Shown here piece by piece: positions 59,046 to 64,000 of a stretch of DNA of 64,000 nt. This DNA is from Hymenobacter cyanobacteriorum (lineage in GTDB: Bacteria > Bacteroidota > Bacteroidia > Cytophagales > Hymenobacteraceae), in contig NZ_JALBGC010000003.1 in assembly GCF_022631375.1 (NCBI RefSeq), positions 496,001 to 560,000 on the forward strand, in the 5' to 3' direction. The position numbers and the translations under genes are program-made. The notes beneath the pieces are model-generated. The model was not told the origin of the DNA, did not search any database, and was given only the letters and a program-made list of their open reading frames with translations. Each line of letters opens with the position of its first letter. The first letter of the stretch is position 1.

Positions 59046-59271
59046 GGGTGTAATGCAGCGGAATAAGAGACGATTCAGGAAAGGCCGGCGGGGCCGCCGG
59101 TACCCGCCTATGCAGCAAGCTACAACTACTCGGGCTAAGCTGCGTACTTTGGCGCACCGGGCTCAACCGTAAGCGGGGCCGCCGGGTTTCAAATCACCCT
59201 TCGGGCCGCGCCCCGCGCCGGCCCTTCTTTCTTCCCCAACCCAAACAACTAACCTCTTCTTCTTTCTCAAC

Positions 59272-59850
59272 ATGAAACGTTTTCTTCTCTATTTCGCGGG
59301 CCTGGCCCTGTTGCTCACCCAGTCGTCGTGCGGCTACAACGGCATGGTGCAGCGCGACCAGGCCGTGAAGGCCCAGGCCGGCAACGTGCAAAGCGCCTAC
59401 CAGCGCCGCAACGACCTCATCGGCAACCTGGTAAACACCGTGAAAGGTGCCGCCAAGTTCGAGCAGGGCACCCTCACCAGCGTGATTGAGGCCCGCGCTA
59501 AGGCCACCAGCGTGCAGCTGAACGCCAACGACCTCACCCCCGAAAACATCAAGAAATTCCAGGATGCCCAGAGCCAGGTATCGGCCGGATTGGGCCGCCT
59601 GCTGGCCGTGTCGGAAAACTACCCCGACCTGAAGGCCAATGCCAACTTCCAAGAGCTGCAGGCCCAGATTGAGGGCACCGAAAACCGCATCAACGTGGAG
59701 CGCAACAAGTTCAACGCCGTTACCAACGACTACAACACCTTCACGCGCTCCTTCCCCAACAACCTGTTTGCCGGCATGTTCGGCTTCCCCCCCAAGCCCT
59801 ACTTCGAGGCCGACCCGGCCGCCAGCAAGGCCCCCACGGTGCAGTTTTAA
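59272..59850 (+). CDS. lemA: LemA family lipoprotein
   Basis: A 192-residue protein. A lipoprotein signal (AGLALLLTQSS then Cys20) is followed by the LemA helical domain: GYNGMVQRDQAVKAQAGNVQ, QRRNDLIGNLVNTVKGAAKF, LLAVSENYPDLKANANFQEL and IEGTENRINVERNKFNAVTN. LemA proteins are membrane-anchored with a periplasmic helical bundle. Here LemA is followed by two TPM-domain proteins, the usual lemA-TPM cluster of Bacteroidota, whose role is unknown but likely in envelope maintenance. A long repeat element lies between lemA and the first TPM gene. Confidence 0.93.
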   Translation: MKRFLLYFAGLALLLTQSSCGYNGMVQRDQAVKAQAGNVQSAYQRRNDLIGNLVNTVKGAAKFEQGTLTSVIEARAKATSVQLNANDLTPENIKKFQDAQSQVSAGLGRLLAVSENYPDLKANANFQELQAQIEGTENRINVERNKFNAVTNDYNTFTRSFPNNLFAGMFGFPPKPYFEADPAASKAPTVQF

Positions 59851-59874
59851 TTCGATTGAACGTCGTGCATAGTT

Positions 59875-59973
59875 CGTCATGCTGAGCTTGTCGAAGCATC
59901 TCTACCGCGCAACTAATCCATTTGATTGGGTTTAGTATTGCAGTAGAGATGCTTCGACAAGCTCAGCATGACG
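59875..59973. repeat. Inverted repeat element, GTCAT family (31-nt arms)
   Basis: Arms 59875-59905 and 59943-59973 are reverse complements around a 37-nt loop and contain CGTCATGCTGAGCTTGTCGA with AGCATCTCTAC, close to 2349-2453. It lies inside the lemA-TPM cluster, 25 nt after lemA and 35 nt before the next start. Confidence 0.92.
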
Positions 59974-60007
59974 TTCTGCTGACTTTCTCTACATCACCAT
60001 CCCACCC

Positions 60008-60466
60008 ATGACTTCTCCCCTTACTCCCGCCGAGGATGCGGCTTTGGTCGCGGCCATCCGCGCGGCCGAGGTGCAGACCTCGGGCGAAATCCGGGTGCAC
60101 CTGGAGGACACCTGCCCCACCCCCGAGCCCCTCGACCGCGCCGCCCAGGTATTCGGCGAGCTGAACATGCACAAAACGGCCGCCCGCAACGGCGTGCTGT
60201 TTTACCTGGCCTGGCAGAGCCGGCAGTTTGCCGTGGTGGGCGATGCCGCCATCAACGCCGCCGTGCCCGACGACTTCTGGGAAGCCACCAAAGAGGCTGT
60301 GCTGGAGCATTTCCGGGGCGAGAAGTACGTGGTGGGCCTCGAACGCGGCATTCGCATGGTGGGCGAACAGCTCAAGCGCTACTTCCCCTACGATGCCGCC
60401 ACCGACGAGAACGAGCTCGACGATGCCATTTCTTTTGGCGGCCCCAAGCCGCCCACCGACACATGA
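60008..60466 (+). CDS. TPM domain protein, cytoplasmic short form
   Basis: A 152-residue protein with no signal peptide. The TPM (TLP18.3/Psb32/MOLO-1) pattern is seen as AEDAALVAAIRAAEVQTSGE then IRVHLEDTC, HKTAARNGVLFYLAWQSRQF, AVVGDAAINAAVPDDFWEAT, and GLERGIRMVGEQLKRYFPY. Family members are thought to bind calcium or act as acid phosphatases; not proved for bacterial forms. Its stop overlaps the next start in ATGA (60463), so the pair is translationally coupled. Confidence 0.88.
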   Translation: MTSPLTPAEDAALVAAIRAAEVQTSGEIRVHLEDTCPTPEPLDRAAQVFGELNMHKTAARNGVLFYLAWQSRQFAVVGDAAINAAVPDDFWEATKEAVLEHFRGEKYVVGLERGIRMVGEQLKRYFPYDAATDENELDDAISFGGPKPPTDT

Positions 60467-61323
60467 AAACTCCCGTGGCTGACGCCGCTCACTTAACGCG
60501 GCCCGCCGTGAATACCCCCGTGCCGCTGCTGCGCGCCCCGCAGTGGTGGCCCCGGCTGCTGGTGCTGCTGGCGCTGCTGGCCAGCCTCGGCGCGGCAGCC
60601 CAAACCCTGCCCCCGCGCCCCAATCCACCGCGCTTGGTGAACGACCTGGCGGGCCTGATGCAGCCCACCGAAGCCGACGCGTTGGAGCGCAAGCTGGTAG
60701 CCTACGACGACAGCACGTCGTCGCAGATTGCCGTCGTCACGGTGCCCAACCTCGATGGTGATGAAATTGCCGACTACGCCCAGAAGCTCTACGAAAGCTG
60801 GGGCATCGGCCGCAAGGGCAAGAACAATGGCATCCTCATTCTGGTGGCCCAGCAGGAGCACCAGGCCCGCATCCAGACCGGCTACGGCCTCGAAGGCGCC
60901 GTGCCCGATGCCTTGGCCAAGCGCATCATCAGCAACACGCTGGTGCCCGCCTTCCGCCAAAACCAGTACTACGCCGGCCTCGACCGCGGCACCGACCAGC
61001 TCATTGCCCTGGCTAAAGGCGAGTACCAGGCCAACCCGGCCGACGCCCGACCCCAGGGTGGGCGCGACAGCACCGGCTCGGGCTTTCCGTTCTGGATTAT
61101 CATCATTGTGATGGTCATCGTCTTCACCATGCTCCGTAACCGGGGCGGGGGCGGCGGGCGCGGCAACCGCGGCTTCGGCGGGGGCTTCATCCCGCCCATC
61201 ATTTTCGGCGGCGGCTTTGGTGGCGGCGGCGGCGGCTGGGGCGGTGGTGGCGGCGGAGGCGGTGGCTTCGGCGGCTTCGGTGGTGGCAGCAGCGGCGGCG
61301 GCGGCGCCAGCGGCAGCTGGTAA
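60463..61323 (+). CDS. TPM domain membrane protein with glycine-rich tail
   Basis: A 286-residue protein. A signal peptide (WWPRLLVLLALLASLGAAA) is followed by the TPM domain: LVNDLAGLMQPTEADALERK, SSQIAVVTVPNLDGDEIADY, GIGRKGKNNGILILVAQQEH, RIQTGYGLEGAVPDALAKRI and YYAGLDRGTDQLIAL. A membrane segment (FPFWIIIIVMVIVFTML) precedes a long Gly-rich C-terminus (about 60 residues, mostly G, F, W). This is the YgcG/BatC-like layout of the lemA cluster. Overlap of 4 nt with the upstream gene indicates co-translation. Confidence 0.9.
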   Translation: MKTPVADAAHLTRPAVNTPVPLLRAPQWWPRLLVLLALLASLGAAAQTLPPRPNPPRLVNDLAGLMQPTEADALERKLVAYDDSTSSQIAVVTVPNLDGDEIADYAQKLYESWGIGRKGKNNGILILVAQQEHQARIQTGYGLEGAVPDALAKRIISNTLVPAFRQNQYYAGLDRGTDQLIALAKGEYQANPADARPQGGRDSTGSGFPFWIIIIVMVIVFTMLRNRGGGGGRGNRGFGGGFIPPIIFGGGFGGGGGGWGGGGGGGGGFGGFGGGSSGGGGASGSW

Positions 61324-61326
61324 TTT

Positions 61327-61476
61327 TAGTTGTTAGTTGCTCGTTGTCAGTTGTTAGGGCAGTACCGCGTGGTGCTGCCCTTTTTCTTTTTCAGGCGGTA
61401 GCCGATGCTGGGCCGTTGGTTCCTGCCTACTTGCGTCAACGACCTAGCAACGAGCAACTGACAACGGACTGCCCTA
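61327..61476. repeat. Paired GTTG-rich repeats flanking a terminator
   Basis: AGTTGCTCGTTG and CGTTGTCAGTTG at 61336-61354 reappear as inverted copies within 61444-61468 (CAACGAGCAACTGACAACG), in permuted order. TTAGGGCAG is likewise inverted at both ends. A hairpin GGGCAGTACC/GGTGCTGCCC with T-run (61357-61390) lies inside and is the probable terminator of the TPM genes. The right end supplies the TAG stop of the DUF1684 gene. Confidence 0.6.
61357..61390 (+). terminator. Hairpin terminator after the TPM genes
   Basis: GGGCAGTACC and GGTGCTGCCC pair around GCGT, followed by TTTTTCTTTTT, 33 nt past the stop at 61323. Confidence 0.85.
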
Positions 61477-62109
61477 ATGGTCGCTGCGCACACCGGCCGG
61501 AATAGCTACCGTCAACCGGTTTTCGGCGGGTGGCACCGGGCAGGAGTAATTGGGATTATAAGCGCAGGACGGGTTGTAGGCCTTGTTGAAATCGAGCTGC
61601 ATCACGCGGGTGCCAACGGGCGGCAGGCGCAGGTCGAGGTAGCGGCCGCCGCCATAGCTGCCGTGCCCGTTGCTACCGTCGGTGAAGGGCAGCATCAGGT
61701 AATTCTCGAAGCCGGGCCGCTTCAGCAAATCCAGCGGCTGATAGATGCTTAGCCGCTGGGGCTGGCCATCGAGCACGAAGCGCAGCTCGCCGTACTTGCG
61801 GTAGAGCGGCCGCCGGGCCGTGCTGGTGGGCATGGCAAACGGCTGAGAGGTGGAGTCGCGCACCAGCGTGGCCTCCACGTAGTAGCGGTAATCGGTGGGG
61901 TAAAACGGCAGGCCGGCGAATGCTTTGCGCTCGGCCGCCGTCAGCGGCGATTCCTCGGGGTTACGGAATTCCGCATTCAGGTCGGCCTGAAACTTCAGCA
62001 CGCTTTGCTGGTGGGCGGCCACGTCGAGGTGCGCGGCAGCTGTGGTCGCCTGGGCCCGCGCCGCGCCGGCCAGCAGCCCCAGCCACCCCAGAAACAACAG
62101 TTTTTTCAT
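61474..62109 (-). CDS. DUF1684 family exported protein
   Basis: A 211-residue protein with a signal peptide (MKKLLFLGWLGLLAGAARAQ). The DUF1684 pattern is visible: LNAEFRNPEESPLTAAERKA, FAGLPFYPTDYRYYVEATLV, LRFVLDGQPQRLSIYQP, LMLPFTDGSNGHGSYGGGRY, LDLRLPPVG and DFNKAYNPSCAYNPNYSCPV then PPAENRL. This family is widespread in Bacteroidota and Actinobacteria with no established function; expected location is the periplasm. Its TAG stop lies in the repeat-derived end TTAGGGCAG. Confidence 0.88.
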   Translation of the reverse strand: MKKLLFLGWLGLLAGAARAQATTAAAHLDVAAHQQSVLKFQADLNAEFRNPEESPLTAAERKAFAGLPFYPTDYRYYVEATLVRDSTSQPFAMPTSTARRPLYRKYGELRFVLDGQPQRLSIYQPLDLLKRPGFENYLMLPFTDGSNGHGSYGGGRYLDLRLPPVGTRVMQLDFNKAYNPSCAYNPNYSCPVPPAENRLTVAIPAGVRSDH

Positions 62110-62164
62110 GCTCCAAAGTACGGCAGCAACGGCGGCGGCGGCGCTATTCAGAAGTTGGTGTGCC

Positions 62165-62254
62165 GTAGCGCGAACGCTGCAGCTCGCGCCCCTGAATGAC
62201 TCCGCCGAACAGTAGCCAATGACACAGCGACGCGAACCACAAAGTTCGCGCTAC
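62165..62254. repeat. REP-like inverted repeat, GTAG family F
   Basis: Outer arms begin GTAGCGCGAAC on both sides (62165 on the plus strand, 62254 inward on the minus strand). The right unit is the hairpin CGCGAACCACAAAGTTCGCG. The inner sequences are diverged. It fills much of the 269-nt gap between the DUF1684 gene and the small lipoprotein; no gene is visible there. Confidence 0.65.
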
Positions 62255-62378
62255 TGCTCGGCCCTGTAGCGCCGGAAACTGAGCCAAGCTCAACCTTTTG
62301 GCAGCGCGCACAGTATCAGGCCTACCGGGGCAGCCGCGCTACCCGACTATTCTTTCTTCACCCTTCTTCTTTCACACC

Positions 62379-62558
62379 ATGAGTGCTTCCCGGTTATCCG
62401 TGTTTCTGTTTCTGGCCGCGCTGGCCACCACCCTCACCGGCTGCGATGCCATCGCCGGTATTTTCAAAGCGGGTGCCTACACGGGCATCATCGCCGTGTT
62501 TATCGTGGTGGCTCTGTTGTTCTTCATCGTGAGCAAGATGCGCGGCCCGCGCCCCTAG
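62379..62558 (+). CDS. Small membrane lipoprotein
   Basis: A 59-residue protein from the ATG at 62379. A lipoprotein signal (MSASRLSVFLFLAALATTLT then G-Cys) is followed at once by DAIAGIFKAGAYTGIIAVFI and a membrane segment ending VVALLFFIVSKMRGPRP. Short proteins with the (A/G)IFKAG block before one membrane helix are common in Bacteroidota. Function is unknown. It sits alone between two terminators or repeats. Confidence 0.75.
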   Translation: MSASRLSVFLFLAALATTLTGCDAIAGIFKAGAYTGIIAVFIVVALLFFIVSKMRGPRP

Positions 62559-62576
62559 TTCGTACTAATGCCAAAC

Positions 62577-62618
62577 GCAAAAAGGCGCGGCTCCCATCCG
62601 GGAGCCGCGCCTTTTTTA
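62577..62618. terminator. Bidirectional terminator after the small lipoprotein gene
   Basis: AAAAAGGCGCGGCTCCC and GGGAGCCGCGCCTTTTTT pair around ATCC, between two convergent genes. Confidence 0.9.
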
Positions 62619-62634
62619 TGGGCTGATAGAATGC

Positions 62635-63303
62635 CTACTTCTTGTTGGGCATGGTGCCGATGATGTGGTCCCACAGCGTGCTGCTTACGCCGAAAGCCAC
62701 TTCATCCTGGCGGTAGTGGTGCTGGCTGTGGTGCGTCCACCACACTTTCAGGAAGTTCTTGGGCGGCGAGTAGGCGTGGATGGCGTAGTGCACAAACAGG
62801 TACATGGCGTAGCCGAACGTGAAGCCCGACAGCAACCCAAAGGCATACGAGCCAAAGCTGAACCGGAAAATGAAAAACAGCAGCGAGGCCACAAACACTG
62901 TGATGATGGGCGGCATGGCCAGCCGGGTTTTATCCTTAGGGTACTCGTGGTGCACGCCGTGCATGGTGTACTGAAATTTGGCCCGGCCCGGCGTAGTAGC
63001 CGGAATATGGTACACGTAGCGATGCACCACGTACTCCACAAACGTGAAGGCCAGCAACCCGAGCAGGAACAACCCGATGGCCCCCAGCGCCGACATGAAG
63101 CCGTGCGTCAGGCCGTAATACATGCTGATGATGCCGGTAGCGGCAAAAATGCTCACCGGCAGGGCAATGTGCGTGTGCGACAAGCGCTCCAGTACTGGAT
63201 TTTTGAACAGCTGCGCCGAGCCTTTGTGCTTGGGCCGCACGGGGGCGGCTTCGGTAGTCGGGGCCGGCGCTACGTCCGGCTCTTCGGTGGATACTGATTG
63301 CAT
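62635..63303 (-). CDS. Fatty-acid 2-hydroxylase-like (sterol desaturase superfamily) membrane enzyme
   Basis: 222 residues from the ATG at 63303. Four histidine clusters of the di-iron hydroxylase fold are present: EYVVHRYVYHIPATTPGRAK, YTMHGVHHEYPKDKTRLAMP, LFVHYAIHAYSPPKNF and TWWTHHSQHHYRQDEVAFGV in part (as VWWTHHSQHHYRQDE). Membrane segments lie between. The HGxHHxxPxDxxRLxxPP pattern is that of fatty-acid 2-hydroxylases (FA2H/Scs7) rather than sterol desaturases. Bacteroidota make sphingolipids, so alpha-hydroxylation of their fatty acids is a reasonable inference. Confidence 0.9.
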   Translation of the reverse strand: MQSVSTEEPDVAPAPTTEAAPVRPKHKGSAQLFKNPVLERLSHTHIALPVSIFAATGIISMYYGLTHGFMSALGAIGLFLLGLLAFTFVEYVVHRYVYHIPATTPGRAKFQYTMHGVHHEYPKDKTRLAMPPIITVFVASLLFFIFRFSFGSYAFGLLSGFTFGYAMYLFVHYAIHAYSPPKNFLKVWWTHHSQHHYRQDEVAFGVSSTLWDHIIGTMPNKK

Positions 63304-63339
63304 ATGGCTAATGAACAACGAACTAATCTAAGGACAAAT

Positions 63340-63930
63340 TTACGACGCGGCCGGCAATGGGCCGGGCCGGGCAAACCCGGCCGCCGCCAGCCGGGCCACC
63401 ACCGCCGGCAGCGTGCAGGCCACCGAGCAGCGCACCCGCGCCTGGGCGTAAAACCGTTTTCGGGCGGTAAGGGTTTCGCGCAGCCAGGCCTCCGCCCCCC
63501 CGGCAGCTGCAATCAGGGGCCGTTTGGCCACTTCTTCGGGAGCCATCCGAGCAGCCAGCGTCTCAACGGGCACATCGAGCCAGAGCGTGATGCCGGCCTG
63601 GTTGAGCAGCGCCATGTTGTCGTGAAAGCAGGGGGTGCCGCCGCCCGTAGCCAGCACCAGCGGAGGCCCGCCCGCCGCCAGCGCCGCCCGCAGTGTCTCC
63701 GCCTCCACGGCCCGGAAACCGGCCTCGCCTTCCTCGGCAAAGATTTCGCGCACGCCGCGCCCGGTGCGGGCCTCAATGGCGTGGTCGAGGTCGAGGAAGG
63801 GGCGGTTGAAGTGCGCGGCCAGCTGGCGGCCCAGCGTGGTTTTGCCCGCGCCGGGCAGGCCTACGATGCTGAGGTGACCGGAGCCGGTGGGCACCAGCGT
63901 TTCGCTGGGTGAGAGTGGATTCACAGACAC
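63340..63930 (-). CDS. aroK: Shikimate kinase
   Basis: A 196-residue protein from a GTG at 63930. After a short N-terminal extension, SIVGLPGAGKTTLGRQLAAH is the Walker A P-loop. DLDHAIEARTGRGVREIFAE then EGEAGFRAVE gives the shikimate-binding DxD and the conserved F-R-x-E motif. ATGGGTPCFHDN is the GGG shikimate-binding loop. RPLIAA is the lid arginine region. It phosphorylates shikimate in aromatic amino acid synthesis. The tail past about 175 is Ala/Pro-rich. The next repeat element begins just upstream. Confidence 0.92.
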   Translation of the reverse strand: MSVNPLSPSETLVPTGSGHLSIVGLPGAGKTTLGRQLAAHFNRPFLDLDHAIEARTGRGVREIFAEEGEAGFRAVEAETLRAALAAGGPPLVLATGGGTPCFHDNMALLNQAGITLWLDVPVETLAARMAPEEVAKRPLIAAAGGAEAWLRETLTARKRFYAQARVRCSVACTLPAVVARLAAAGFARPGPLPAAS

Positions 63931-63950
63931 TTTTTAACGCTTGAAAACAT

Positions 63951-64000
63951 CTGTCATCCTGAGTGCAGCGAAGGGCCTTATCGTGTACGAACGGTTTGTT
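63951..64000. repeat. Left arm of a GTCAT-family element cut by the window edge
   Basis: CTGTCATCCTGAGTGCAGCG then AAGGGCCTT matches the arm start of the element at 18997-19114 with a few changes. The right arm must lie outside the window. Confidence 0.75.

Overview
The window is GC-rich chromosomal DNA from a member of the Bacteroidota, most likely the Cytophagales and probably Hymenobacter or a close relative. This rests on three type IX secretion (T9SS) style C-terminal sorting domains on large secreted proteins, promoters of the TTTG / TAnnTTTG type, many lipoproteins, a PafA-type phosphatase, a LemA-TPM-TPM cluster and a fatty-acid 2-hydroxylase-like enzyme. Genus is inference. I see no rRNA or tRNA gene, no CRISPR array and no complete insertion sequence.

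Layout. 1-2317: the 5' end of a chromate transporter, a 2-oxoglutarate/Fe(II) oxygenase and a lipoprotein. 2495-5444: an McrB/McrC restriction pair split by an AT-richer SMI1/KNR4 (SUKH) gene. 5614-8766: a low-complexity lipoprotein, an ECF sigma factor with a membrane-anchored trypsin-like protease, and a YkvA protein. 8838-9104: an acyl-carrier-like protein without the canonical serine. 9222-16346: a TetR-regulated RND efflux operon (regulator, TolC, adaptor, pump) with a clear promoter and operator. 16676-23334: ispF, two tandem M28 peptidases, a LutB-like iron-sulfur protein and a channel-like membrane protein. 23673-32603: a giant beta-helix T9SS protein. 32779-43665: serine dehydratase, a YD-like T9SS protein, msrB, a RBBP9-type hydrolase, nnr, a Vat/CatB acetyltransferase, a UbiA-like protein, ppa, pafA, a HAD phosphatase and two related small proteins. 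43935-49941: two convergent S9 peptidases and a coiled-coil membrane protein. 50546-57907: a giant FG-GAP/TIG T9SS protein. 58044-63930: a sugar nucleotidyltransferase, lemA, two TPM proteins, a DUF1684 protein, a small lipoprotein, a fatty-acid hydroxylase and aroK.

The strongest unexplained signal is a dense set of intergenic inverted repeats, about 14 in 64 kb. They fall into families marked by their ends: GTAG...CTAC, GTCAT...ATGAC, and single copies of other types. The GTAG families look like REP/BIME elements of the kind moved by RAYT (TnpA_REP) proteins: a GTAG foot, then a small palindrome, in inverted pairs. In three places the GTAG foot itself supplies the TAG stop codon of the adjoining gene; at one site it does so for both convergent neighbours. 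In another place the start codon of the chromate transporter lies inside a GTCAT-type element.

Most other genes are housekeeping or envelope functions. Accessory features worth a second look are the SUKH gene inside the McrBC locus, the sigma factor/anti-sigma-like protease pair, the threonine-substituted carrier protein, a possible streptogramin or chloramphenicol acetyltransferase, and the repeat architecture of the two giant secreted proteins.
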